64,000 bases of DNA, taken from the NCBI GenBank assembly GCA_964035015.1, contig CAXIUP010000119.1:1-64000 (forward strand), written 5' to 3'. The notes under the pieces were generated by a model. That model had not been told where the DNA came from and did not search any database. It saw only the letters and a program-made list of their open reading frames with translations. The stretch is from Corallium rubrum (lineage: Eukaryota; Cnidaria; Anthozoa; Scleralcyonacea; Coralliidae). Positions 34,143 through 43,543 of the stretch are shown here, piece after piece (the stretch's first letter is position 1; each line of letters begins with the position of its first letter). A program made the position numbers and the translations under genes.

Positions 34143-37100
34143 TTAAATATTCTTGTGTCCATACGCGTATGAGTTAATCCCATCTCCCAGCAGGTATCTT
34201 TTGTCGTCAAAGCATGAGAGTGATATTTTATTTATCTCATAACTACCTAACTCATGTTTATCACTTCGGATTGTTTTCATTTTCTGGAACAGTTGCTTCT
34301 TACCAAATAATGTGTCTTTGTAGTTCTCGTGTTTAATTTGTTTCTCAGTGACACTCTTTTTAATTCCCTTCGCGGTTTTGCCACCTGCTCCGTTGTCTTT
34401 TAAATATGAATACATTTTACTTCTAAGACCAACGAACTCAGCTATAGGAACGCCAGCCGCTTCGTCCTTCATTTTCCCAATGACTTTTTTGTTTGAATTG
34501 TGGTAGTAAGGTGAGCTTTCTGGATAGTCCGAGTTATCGAAAATATTTTTATTAGCCCAGAAGTCTTTGTAAACGTCTTCTGTTTTGATTTCATATGTCA
34601 GGCTGTCCGTATCTGTAAACAACAACTTAGCATCGTTTCCATATTTTTTTAATATATAGTTGTAATGGAAATCGTACATCAGTACCTTCGATAGATCCAA
34701 AATACACATACCAACGTACGCCGGTCGGTTTAGCGTAAGAACTTCCTTAATTTTGTGAACGGCAACCAGGTTTTCGTTGAATATTTTGGCGAACACAAAG
34801 GTTGGTTTGGAAGCCAATCTCAACATCTTTTCCTCACTGGTGACCAACCGAACGTCTACACGCTTTCTCAGGTTTTCCATCGTCTTACCAAAAACGCTGT
34901 TGTTCATCAGCTTGAAGAAGTCCTTTTCGAAGGCGTTCCTGGCAGCAGTTCTCTTCACGGTATTGAAGTCGATGTATTGCTTTAGCCACTTCGAATGATT
35001 GAACAGCAGAACCCGGTGAACTTTCTTCACCCTCATCCCAAGTCTGACGTACAGCTGTAGGTTTCTGTAGTGGACGACATACCTTTCCTTTCCCATTAGG
35101 TTGGTTATTAACTTATTGACACCACCAACGCTGACGCCGAACTTCCTTTTAATCTTAGAACAGTACTCCGATAACATATCTTCCCGTATTTCCATCTTTT
35201 CAGGGGCTAATGGGTAGTCGTTGTGTAGATCGTGGAGTTTGGGAGGATACTCAAGGTCAACCTCAAGTATCATTCCAGTCCGACTGTCATTCTCCGGAAG
35301 TTCCCAGGCTAGGTTTTTTAGCTTACCCTCACTCATCCACCTGAATCCACCAGTCGGAAGGCACTGACTCATGGCCCAACCATATAGATTGTTGGCATCC
35401 AGGTACATTATGTACTTTACAGCCTCATCCTCACTATACCCCTTCATGTATGGGTTGTTTGCTTTTCCATATCTGTTGGCTATGTAACTGACTCCACCTC
35501 TCAGTCCTTTCTCAATGAACTGGAACATGTCGATGTCAGTCATCAGCTCCAGCTCAATACCAGTCATTTTCAGCATAGCGTCCCATGCCAACCCAGGTGA
35601 GGTGAAATAGTGACAGGGGTCCAGCCTGTAGTACTGAACACAGGTCTTCCTAAAGTTTTCAAAGACGTCAGCTAACAACAGAACATCTGATTTTAGGTAC
35701 ACGTCATGGTAGTCCCCCATTGTTCTCATCCCAAACGAGGTCCAAACCTTTTGAGCGTGCCGGTAATCGGTGTCTGATATCTCCTCATCATTCAACACAC
35801 TGTAGAACTCACTCTTTGGTGGTAACCTCATTTCATCAAACCGCTAAAGTTGTCCATGTAGTCATAGGGGTAAACACCCTTCGTCCTCATCAGGTCCGAC
35901 CGGGGACCAAACTCTTCAGCTGTGTGTCTAAAGGCGTCCCCCGGGAGATTTCCCACCAACCTATCCAATGAACTACTCATGAACTGAAAACTGTCCAGAA
36001 ACACAAGGTTTTTACCTAACATGAAGGCCATGTACTTCTCCATATTATTCGGAATGACATTAATTTCCTGTCCGAATTTTCCGATTTCTCCCATGATGAG
36101 ATGACTATCATAACCCCTAAGGTTGTGTAATATAACTGGTATTTTATCAGTTAGTCTGTGATTTCTGTTACAGAGCTGATGGGTAGATCCTCTGTACCTT
36201 CCCGTCACATGACAGTGGTCCCGGACCCTAACGTCCTCTGCTGTGTATTCCTGACCACAGATGTGACACCCTACGGCGTCTCTGAAGTCCGCCCTGTCGG
36301 AATCAGTCAGAATCATATCCTGGTTGAAGTGCTCTTTCCGAATACCCTTACAATACTCCACTTCTTCCAACATCTTTCCAATGAACTTGTTGACAGCGCC
36401 TGGACCTCTATACACCTGAACATTCTTACTGTATCTATCGTCATAACAACAGACAACCTTATACCCATAACCACAATCAGTATGTTTCTGATACTTCTCC
36501 ATGTACGGTCTCTTATCTTTTTCCTCTCGGTCTGACTCCAACACCTCCGGTCTGTCGACCTTCTCCGTGATTGCCTCGAAGTCAGCGTACACAACAAACG
36601 GAACATTTAACTGTTTGTGGAAATTACTGTACTTCAACACGTTCTTACCGGGGTCAGGCATCCTAACGGCTTGTTTACCATTCACACTGATACACACAGT
36701 CTTATGCCTATCCAGAACCTCTGTTGAACTGAAACATTGGAGACAGTAAACACAGAAGTGTTTTTTCCTCCTATGTTTTGTTTTGTTGTACATAAACCTA
36801 TCAAAGTCCTTGATGAGGACGTAATGTCTGTTGTTTCCGTTGGTTATAATCAGGAGGTTCATGAGGTCGGCGAACCTTTCCTCTGATACGTAGACCGGAA
36901 AGGTTAACCCATCCTCATAACCAAAAACGTTTATACGTATCTCATTCTGTTTCTCCACCCGGTTGTACTGTTTTTGAGTCACAGGGAAGCTGATTCCACC
37001 ATAATCCAAGTCGTCAACATGACCCCAGTACTTAGACACCCTTTGTGGGTCTTTTGGGACAGGAAACTTATAAGCCAGATGACACCGCATAAAACACCTG

Positions 37101-37699
37101 TCATCATTATTCTTAACGTTGATCAGCCCCTTCCGACTATTCTTCAGCTCCTTAGGGAGGTCGACATAACTGGAGCCTTCCAGCGGACTGTACACAGTCA
37201 GATTGATGTAGTGACCGTCTACTGAGGTTACTGTCCAGCCAGATCCCTCGCTTATCCATCGGGCTATCCCAGCCACCACCTCTTCATTCGCGGTGTCAAC
37301 GTCCTGACCGATCTCACCGCCGCTGATTATCGTCTTGATGTGGCTGTTGAAGTGAGCAGTCTTATAAGTTGTTCCGTCGGACACCCCCTTTTCAAGCGTC
37401 ACAACCAGCGTTTCAGCGAACTTCAACCCCCTCATCTGAGCCAGCTCCCGACGTAGTAACCGTACCACATCATTCGTGAGAGCGTTTACCTGTTCCAGTG
37501 GGTGTTGACTCACCACAGCACAACTGAACGACTTGGTCTTACCCCTCAGAGCTCTGTCTAACTGATTTATGTCGTAACCGATTAGTCTCCCGTAGAGACG
37601 GGGGTCTATTTCATCGGAATAGTCAAACATGTCAGGGTCTAAGTCGTCGTCCTGGTGGATCATGACATCTGGGTCCATCGTTATAACAGGGGTGGTCAC
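34143..37699 (-). CDS. Polinton protein-primed DNA polymerase B region
   Basis: This is the element's replication polymerase. Visible parts in order are a 3'-5' exonuclease motif (VVYADFEAIT), a zinc-bearing insertion (CHICGQEYTAEDVRVRDHCH), LHNLRGYDSHLIM, the polymerase motif A region (YLDANNLYGWAMSQ), motif B (KLMNNSVFGKTMENL) and motif C (LFTDTDSLTYE). The order and content are those of Polinton pPolB. It is coded on the minus strand as part of the left gene block. Confidence 0.9.
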
Positions 37700-38297
37700 A
37701 CTCCGTTAGGTGTCGCTCCGACCACTTGGTGTAGAACTTGTCCGGGGTACGGTCCCAACCAAGTTCCTTATACACAATCCCAAACAGATTGCCGTCAAAC
37801 AGATCCTTCGTTTTCCCCTCCCTAAGATCCTTCAGACCGCTCAGTAACCCAATCCCTCTTCTTGAGCACAATCTGATGATGTAATAATCGTATCTGGACA
37901 GGTTACGACCTCTTATCAGACCCTTACTTCTCATCACCCGAAGAACCTTGGAAAAGTCGGCTAGGACGACGTCAACAGCTGTATCCCTGACAACTCTAGC
38001 AAGTCTCTTCTTCATCCAATGATTTCTCGAATGCTCACTTCTACGACCAACAGCCCTCAAATATCTTCCGACAACATATCCATACTTCGTGTCACCACAT
38101 CCTGGACAGGAATACATCTCAGTGCTCACCTTCACACGAAATCTGGAACAATCTCCACACCACAGTTTCGTACTACAACCGGTTAGATCCCAGGTCGGGG
38201 CTACTAACTCAATCCCCATCTGCTTACAAACCCATTCAAGGCTTGAAGACGGCAAGTCCTTCAACCCCTCCGGTAAGTCCGACCAGGAAACAGACAT
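37632..38297 (-). CDS. Polinton ORF with zinc-ribbon-like motif
   Basis: The 221-residue frame has CSTKLWCGDCSRF and YSCPGCGDTKYGY, resembling a four-cysteine zinc ribbon, followed by a basic helical region. It lies directly before the polymerase region and overlaps its beginning. It could be the N-terminal region of the polymerase polypeptide or a separate replication factor. The start at 38,297 follows the tataATG context shared by other genes in the element. Confidence 0.6.
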   Translation of the reverse strand: MSVSWSDLPEGLKDLPSSSLEWVCKQMGIELVAPTWDLTGCSTKLWCGDCSRFRVKVSTEMYSCPGCGDTKYGYVVGRYLRAVGRRSEHSRNHWMKKRLARVVRDTAVDVVLADFSKVLRVMRSKGLIRGRNLSRYDYYIIRLCSRRGIGLLSGLKDLREGKTKDLFDGNLFGIVYKELGWDRTPDKFYTKWSERHLTECDHPCYNDGPRCHDPPGRRLRP

Positions 38298-38329
38298 TAT
38301 AACTAAGCCCTAACAAATCCCCTTAACCC

Positions 38330-38749
38330 CTACAAAACAAACCTAGACACCAAATACCCACCAACCAAACCAACAGACCCAATAAACAGGGTCTGATACT
38401 CTTTCATCTCACTAGATGGTTTGTAATAGTCAGACAACTCAGGCCTTAGCCGGGACGACCCAACGGCCTCAACCTGCCTCAACCTATCCCTCAGCAGATC
38501 CAGAGCGTGGTTCGTTGTGTTGATGTCAGCGTTGGCGTCAGACAGCTTCTGCCTCATCCTCTGTATCCTATCCTTCTTATCCGCTTCACCCTCATACCAT
38601 TTCTCCTTCGCCCTAGCCAGCTGCTCAAGGGCGTGGTTGTGTCTCTTAATCTCAGCCTCATATCCGGTGTGATTTAACTTCGAAAACATGAGTCCAGCGC
38701 CCGCGAAGGCCAAGGCGTTAAACAGTCCACCAGCAACCACACTAGCCAT
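38330..38749 (-). CDS. Polinton membrane/coiled-coil ORF, 139 aa
   Basis: There is an N-terminal hydrophobic segment (GGLFNALAFAGAGLMF), a long amphipathic coiled coil (about residues 30-95) and a C-terminal hydrophobic segment (TLFIGSVGLVGGYLVSRFVL). Its start follows ttatatatATGGC. Function is unknown. The layout suggests a virion-membrane or assembly role. Confidence 0.6.
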   Translation of the reverse strand: MASVVAGGLFNALAFAGAGLMFSKLNHTGYEAEIKRHNHALEQLARAKEKWYEGEADKKDRIQRMRQKLSDANADINTTNHALDLLRDRLRQVEAVGSSRLRPELSDYYKPSSEMKEYQTLFIGSVGLVGGYLVSRFVL

Positions 38750-38832
38750 ATATATAACTAGACATAATACACTTCATTGCAAAGATTCGATAATAGAATA
38801 GATGTTACGCCTTTCCCAATACGGAATTCTGA

Positions 38833-39174
38833 TTACTGATAACCGTTGTTTTCGGCATACCTATCCTTCATCCGATCGTGTTCCTTCTGTACCCTAAAAC
38901 GTCTTTCTGCCTCTTCCTGAGTGAACTTACCAGACCAGGTGGAAGGGCTGAAATGTTGTTCACCATCATACTCAATAAGTAAGAAAAAAACATTGCTAAG
39001 AGGTACTGCGAAGTCATACCTCAGAAGGCCGCCACCCAACCCCACTAACCCATCAAAGGTTTTCTCCCTAATCGCCTCAATCCCACTAACACGTAAAGCA
39101 TCCCATACGTCTCTTTCTCCCCTAGACATAGGGGGCAGCCAACGTGTCTCGACCTTCACGCTCATAGTAACCAC
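38833..39174 (-). CDS. Polinton ORF resembling a PD-(D/E)xK / Vsr-like nuclease
   Basis: The segment RYDFAVPL followed by LLIEYDGEQHF is the D...ExD-type core of Vsr/DUF559-like endonucleases. The following KEHDRMKDRYAENNG also matches that family's helix. A role in resolving replication intermediates is only a guess. Confidence 0.55.
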   Translation of the reverse strand: MVTMSVKVETRWLPPMSRGERDVWDALRVSGIEAIREKTFDGLVGLGGGLLRYDFAVPLSNVFFLLIEYDGEQHFSPSTWSGKFTQEEAERRFRVQKEHDRMKDRYAENNGYQ

Positions 39175-39195
39175 TGCGTATGGGACCCCCTTAGG

Positions 39196-39435
39196 CTACT
39201 TAGGCTTTGAAAAAGGGTCAACCGGTAGGTACCCCTTAGACTGGGCATATTTAATCCCAACTGTGCTGATTCCAACGGCCAGAGCCAGCTTGGCGGTACC
39301 CCGTACAGACTCAGGAGTGCTCAAAGGTTCCCTCAGGATCTCCTTTGAAGCCATGGAGACCGCCACAGCTCCGCCTGTAATCAGGAGGGCGTCGTATAGT
39401 TCGTTCATCAGTTCTTTTCGGTCGGTGGTTGACAT
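39196..39435 (-). CDS. Polinton small membrane ORF, 79 aa
   Basis: Two moderately hydrophobic segments (ALLITGGAVAVSMA; LALAVGISTVGIKYA) are present. The start is in a tagtataATG context. No family is recognised. Confidence 0.55.
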   Translation of the reverse strand: MSTTDRKELMNELYDALLITGGAVAVSMASKEILREPLSTPESVRGTAKLALAVGISTVGIKYAQSKGYLPVDPFSKPK

Positions 39436-39451
39436 TATACTAACACATATT

Positions 39452-39832
39452 TCATTCGTCGAAGGTGTCTAAGACCGGGGAAGTCCGGACGGGCTTCTGT
39501 GGTTCGACAGTTCCTTCCATTACCTTCTCCTCATCAACAGTTTTCAGCCTCTGAACCTCCATTTTCTCCTGCCTCATAGTGTAATAAAGTGAGGCCCCAC
39601 CGATGGCCAACCCAACGGTTCCAATTATGTAGCCATAATAGGCTGACCGGCCACCAACCCCAGGACCAATCTCAGCCGCCAGCCGCTCTCTGGCTTTCCT
39701 CTCCTTGGCTGCCTTTGATATCTGAGCCAGTCGTTTACCAGCCTCCACCCGTTTCGGATCCTTGACTCTTTCCGTCTTGACCGCTGATGTCACCTTAGGG
39801 ACTTCTGGGGTTTTCTCAGACTCGTCAGCCAT
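39452..39832 (-). CDS. Polinton single-pass membrane ORF
   Basis: I chose the MMADESEK start at 39,832 because it follows ttagtgtatatg. An alanine/lysine/arginine-rich helix precedes one transmembrane segment (YGYIIGTVGLAIGGASLYY). Function is unknown. Confidence 0.55.
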   Translation of the reverse strand: MADESEKTPEVPKVTSAVKTERVKDPKRVEAGKRLAQISKAAKERKARERLAAEIGPGVGGRSAYYGYIIGTVGLAIGGASLYYTMRQEKMEVQRLKTVDEEKVMEGTVEPQKPVRTSPVLDTFDE

Positions 39833-39845
39833 CATATACACTAAT

Positions 39846-40163
39846 CTATGTTTCATCTGTGAGGTCGTCGGCTGGAGCCTCTGAGGTCGTCTCTAATGAA
39901 TCTGTGAGACCATCGGCTGGAATCTCTGAGGCTGTCTCTGGGAAGTCTGTGAGGTCACCGGCTGGAATCTCTGAGACCGTCTTTAGGGAATTTGTGGGGA
40001 TCTCTGGGGTTTCTGAGACCGTCGACCAGACAACAACAGACTCAGCCACGTAGTACTCCCCCCTACGGTTCCTCCTAACACAATGTCCCATCACCCCGAT
40101 AGCTCTTCTGAGGGCGTGGAAGACAATCAGTATGGGTCGTCTAAGTCTCTTTGGAATCTTCAT
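39846..40163 (-). CDS. Polinton ORF with repeated acidic/proline tail
   Basis: The MKIPKRLRRP start at 40,163 is chosen from its ttttatATG context. A basic N-terminus is followed by about three copies of a unit of roughly 16-18 residues (TASEIPADGLTD-like), encoded by a tandem repeat of about 54 bp at 39,860-40,010. It is divergent from the kinase gene, with 45 bp between starts. Confidence 0.5.
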   Translation of the reverse strand: MKIPKRLRRPILIVFHALRRAIGVMGHCVRRNRRGEYYVAESVVVWSTVSETPEIPTNSLKTVSEIPAGDLTDFPETASEIPADGLTDSLETTSEAPADDLTDET

Positions 40164-40208
40164 ATAAAATACAGGAGGTTTAGAGCCGTACCGTATACCT
40201 GGGGTATA

Positions 40209-40952
40209 ATGACTGGGACAAAGCTCGGTGCTCGACTGATTGCCCTCGACGGAAACATCGGTGTGGGAAAGACAACGTTTGTGAAACCATTTGCTAGGAG
40301 GAACCACTACCACCTCATCGAAGAGCCAGTTGAGAGCAACCCATACCTGGAAAGGTTTTACGCTGACCCCGGGACCTGGGCATGTGAAATGGAGACTTGG
40401 TTTCTTGGTGAGAGAATCGACGCTTACCTGAAAGCTCTGGAGTTAATCAACGGGGGGGAGAATGTGATTGTAGAGCGGACACATCACAGCTGTATGACTT
40501 TCACTAAGAATTGTTGGCGCAGTGGGTGGATAACCGACAAACAGTTTTCTGATTATTCCAAGATCTTCCACTCACTAAACAATCTACTCCCAACCCCTGA
40601 TGCCCTACTACTTCTAAGCGCTTCAGTTGACACCTGCCACGACCGAATGCTCAGGAGGGGTCGGGAATGTGAAGCCGGTGTAACTAAGGATTACCTAGAG
40701 CGGATACGAAGGTATATGGGAGAAACGGTTGTAATGGTTTGGAACAAGGGGACCAAGGTGATTGGTCTCGATTGGGAAGACTTCGGTCCGGATGAGTCGG
40801 AGGTAGTCAGTACCCTCCATGGGATTCCTAGCGGATTTCACGGTTGGATGGCTCGTGTGGGTGACCGGGACGTTTACATACCAGAGATAGTCAGAACCGT
40901 CAGCCAGGCCCGGCATGCTCAGCTGAGTCATAGGTCCTATGGTACCGTGTAA
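40209..40952 (+). CDS. Deoxynucleoside kinase carried by the Polinton
   Basis: I chose the MTGTKLGARL start at 40,209 because of its ggtataATG context. It gives 247 residues, a normal length for the family. Motifs are the P-loop GNIGVGKTT, EEPVES, the ERTHHS motif (ER-type substrate and catalytic region) and the lid RMLRRGRECEAGVTKDYLER. These phosphorylate deoxynucleosides in the salvage pathway, raising dNTP supply. It is plus strand inside a minus-strand block. I know of no standard Polinton gene set with this enzyme. Large DNA viruses and animals have related kinases. Confidence 0.85.
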   Translation: MTGTKLGARLIALDGNIGVGKTTFVKPFARRNHYHLIEEPVESNPYLERFYADPGTWACEMETWFLGERIDAYLKALELINGGENVIVERTHHSCMTFTKNCWRSGWITDKQFSDYSKIFHSLNNLLPTPDALLLLSASVDTCHDRMLRRGRECEAGVTKDYLERIRRYMGETVVMVWNKGTKVIGLDWEDFGPDESEVVSTLHGIPSGFHGWMARVGDRDVYIPEIVRTVSQARHAQLSHRSYGTV

Positions 40953-41412
40953 TCATACTGTCGGTGTGTGGACAGACCTCAGTCACAATATCATCGAGTA
41001 CACGGACGTCGGATAGGAAGACAGTCTCGTCGTAGGAGACCCCACGTAGGAAGCTTCTGATCTGTGTCAGGACCTTGTGGTAGTTGACGTGAGCAAATTC
41101 GCAGGTTTCCAGCCTACCAGACATCCTCGACTTGGTTATGTACCCATGGATCAGGACGCCAGGACCGGCTATGGTTCCGAGAATCAGTGGGTTAGCTGTG
41201 ACACCACCGGCTATCCCCCCAACCACAGTCAACCCAATAGAGACCGTTTCAAGGATCATCTTCAGTCTCTTCAGTCGGGTGTGTTTCCACTTGTAACAGG
41301 TCGCCAGCCTGTGGTAATACGAATAGAGTCGGGTTAGAGAGTCCACTTCAGCCGATTGGAGGTTTTTACTAATGTGGTTGAAGCTGACGACGCTTTTTCT
41401 TTTTCTCTTCAT
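40900..41412 (-). CDS. Polinton ORF with central hydrophobic hairpin, 170 aa
   Basis: A basic N-terminal helix, a two-pass-like hydrophobic centre (TVSIGLTVVGGIAGGVTANP; ILGTIAGPGVLIHGYI) and a C-terminal helical region are seen. It overlaps the kinase 3' end by about 50 bp on the other strand. Family unknown. Confidence 0.55.
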   Translation of the reverse strand: MKRKRKSVVSFNHISKNLQSAEVDSLTRLYSYYHRLATCYKWKHTRLKRLKMILETVSIGLTVVGGIAGGVTANPLILGTIAGPGVLIHGYITKSRMSGRLETCEFAHVNYHKVLTQIRSFLRGVSYDETVFLSDVRVLDDIVTEVCPHTDSMITRYHRTYDSAEHAGPG

Positions 41413-41417
41413 TCTAA

Positions 41418-42005
41418 TTACAGGTCATATTCAACCATAACCTCATTACAGATCTTCTCAATGTCAGGACCCCCCAGACGACCCTCCACGATTCTCATAC
41501 CGTAGAAGTTGATGTCTGAATAATACTTCCTAAGACGGTTTAACCCAAACACATTCAGATAAGGTGTTCCTATCTGTCCGATGTTACTGATGAAAAAGGA
41601 GTCCCTCAGCATTTCACCATTTATCCTAACGTGTGACACTCTAAGCCCGGATAGCCAGTGGGCAGATATTAGGATCTTCTTCCCAATGAACTTCGCTGGG
41701 ATCGTACACTCGTAAAACTTAGACGGTGACGACCCTTCCACAAGCAGTTTGTCACTTACTCCAGCTTTAAACCCAAAGCTCTTACCGGGACCGCTTTCAC
41801 CATTATTGGTGACAATCATTTCCCAGTCGTTATCCTTAGGTCTTACGCGGTTCCTCTTCACCACAGCGAAAACCGAAACGTCGGCGAACATGAGCCTGGG
41901 CACGCTAGCGTGGAAGACCGTCCTTATCGTTGTCTCAGGGTGAAGGAAGTGGTGGTCACCGGCGGTGTTTAGCTGTGGGTTGATACCCGGGGGTCTCCAA
42001 AACAT
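41418..42005 (-). CDS. Polinton ORF of probable beta-rich fold, 195 aa
   Basis: Alternating hydrophobic strands and a LamG-like stretch (SGLRVSHVRINGEMLRDSFF) suggest a beta-sandwich, possibly a virion-surface protein. No firm homology was recognised. Confidence 0.5.
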   Translation of the reverse strand: MFWRPPGINPQLNTAGDHHFLHPETTIRTVFHASVPRLMFADVSVFAVVKRNRVRPKDNDWEMIVTNNGESGPGKSFGFKAGVSDKLLVEGSSPSKFYECTIPAKFIGKKILISAHWLSGLRVSHVRINGEMLRDSFFISNIGQIGTPYLNVFGLNRLRKYYSDINFYGMRIVEGRLGGPDIEKICNEVMVEYDL

Positions 42006-42042
42006 GGCTGAGTGGACCCCGTCGTTTTTGTCTTCTATGTAA

Positions 42043-42231
42043 TCAACAAAGGGGGGGGAGTTTGGACACTGCGCTCTTACTGGCTCTGGTTACGTTCAGG
42101 TTGAAAATGACTCTGTGGTTGTGGGTTTTCGTGTAAGCTTTTAGCTTATCGTTGAGCTGCTTCAGATCACTGCTGAGTTGCTTAGTGAGGGCTCCCCTTT
42201 CCGGTTTGCTGTAACCATAAAACAGACTCAT
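42043..42231 (-). CDS. Polinton short ORF
   Basis: The ORF starts MSLFYGYSKPERG in a ctatagtatATG context typical of this element. No domain was seen. Confidence 0.4.
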   Translation of the reverse strand: MSLFYGYSKPERGALTKQLSSDLKQLNDKLKAYTKTHNHRVIFNLNVTRASKSAVSKLPPLC

Positions 42232-42234
42232 ATA

Positions 42235-43056
42235 CTATAGGATGTGTTTACTGAACAGGTACCCAAACACAGCTGTTATGACCAATAGGATTCCCAACTC
42301 ATTGTCTGATCCCCCGTCCCTATCCGCGGCCTCTGAGTCCTGACCGGCGGGGCGTTGTGCCTTCTTCGGGGTTGGTGTGGTTGTCTCTAGACTTCGGTCG
42401 GTTGGTGTGGGCTTCAGGGGTTGGGTGTTGTCTAGTGAATCAAGATGATTCCCACCATCCTGATGAGTTTTTTTTGGGTCTGGATTGGTGTGAGCCGTAA
42501 AGTAATTAACACCATGGTTCACACCAAATTTCATACTGTCATCTGCAGTCTGTAGTTTGTTGTTGTAGCCAGCAATCGGATTTTTAAGAATTATAAGGTT
42601 GGATGGTAACAGCCAAAGACTTGGTGAAACTGCTAGATTTAGGACGACATTCGTGTCTGTCACCGCTTTATTCATAAGGTTCATCCATATAGCCGTTTTG
42701 TAGTTGATAATACTATCCTCAAACAGTCCCCCGAACACTTTCTGAGTCTCCGATGCACTCTCCTTATTACCATATATACTCTGTTTTGCCTTTGCCTGAG
42801 CACCAAGAATGGAATAAATATAAGCCTCGATGGACTCATTCAAATACAGTAAACCTATCCTGGTAAAACCATTTGTTCGTAAAGGGATGAACCTTCTGTA
42901 GTGTGTCTTATAATCACTATTGAGATGCCACACCCACTTACCAACAGAATGGTGTTTGTAACCAGAATCAGTTACAAGCTTACGCTTCCAGGATCTAGGT
43001 ATATTCACCATGTTGTCAATCACATCACTATGCTCCGCGCCGAATTCTCTCATCAA
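42235..43056 (-). CDS. Polinton ORF with C-terminal membrane anchor, 273 aa
   Basis: The N-terminal two thirds looks globular. A proline/threonine-rich linker (about residues 205-250) leads to a C-terminal hydrophobic segment (LGILLVITAVFGYLFSKHIL). The layout suits a tail-anchored or virion-surface protein. Function is unknown. Confidence 0.55.
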   Translation of the reverse strand: MMREFGAEHSDVIDNMVNIPRSWKRKLVTDSGYKHHSVGKWVWHLNSDYKTHYRRFIPLRTNGFTRIGLLYLNESIEAYIYSILGAQAKAKQSIYGNKESASETQKVFGGLFEDSIINYKTAIWMNLMNKAVTDTNVVLNLAVSPSLWLLPSNLIILKNPIAGYNNKLQTADDSMKFGVNHGVNYFTAHTNPDPKKTHQDGGNHLDSLDNTQPLKPTPTDRSLETTTPTPKKAQRPAGQDSEAADRDGGSDNELGILLVITAVFGYLFSKHIL

Positions 43057-43098
43057 ACTGCTTTTCGTTTCCGTTTTAAGACGTTCTAGTATACGTCG

Positions 43099-43524
43099 TT
43101 ATATAGACGTTCTGTAGTCTATGGCGTCGTCTGACAGATATGTGTGTTTCGAGGACTCCTGGTGTCGCTTACCCTGAACTTTCTGTAACGTACCACCGCT
43201 AAGCCATATCATAGGAAACCCACCCTCAGTCAGACTTTGCTTCCCTTTATAGTTATGTAGCCAAATCCACATAGACTTGTCATTCCTAAAAGTGCCGCTA
43301 TCTACGTTCGTTGATACGGTGTCACTATTCTTAAACCATACGTCACTTCTTACGATTTCACCGTCTTTTTTGAGAGTCGTTGTAAAGGTGAATTTGGATA
43401 ACGTGGCATGGGGGTATCTCTTGAGTAAGCTGATCTTAGCTGACTTATTCCCCTTTCTGATATTCTCCATTGCCTTCCCATAGTTCTCCCCATAATACTT
43501 GTGGTAGAGTTTGTCGGTATCCAT
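43099..43524 (-). CDS. Polinton ORF of unknown function, 141 aa
   Basis: The ORF is divergent from the integrase with only 19 bp between start codons, and both starts share one TATA-rich spacer. The predicted protein is beta-rich. No family is recognised. Confidence 0.55.
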   Translation of the reverse strand: MDTDKLYHKYYGENYGKAMENIRKGNKSAKISLLKRYPHATLSKFTFTTTLKKDGEIVRSDVWFKNSDTVSTNVDSGTFRNDKSMWIWLHNYKGKQSLTEGGFPMIWLSGGTLQKVQGKRHQESSKHTYLSDDAIDYRTSI

Positions 43525-43543
43525 ATATTATAGGTTAGGTTAT
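43525..43543. promoter_or_regulatory. Shared divergent start region (atattataggttaggttat)
   Basis: Nineteen bases separate the minus-strand ORF start (43,524) from the integrase start (43,544). TATA-like sequence touches the ATG on both sides. The promoter role is inferred from the same pattern at many other genes of the element. Confidence 0.45.
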
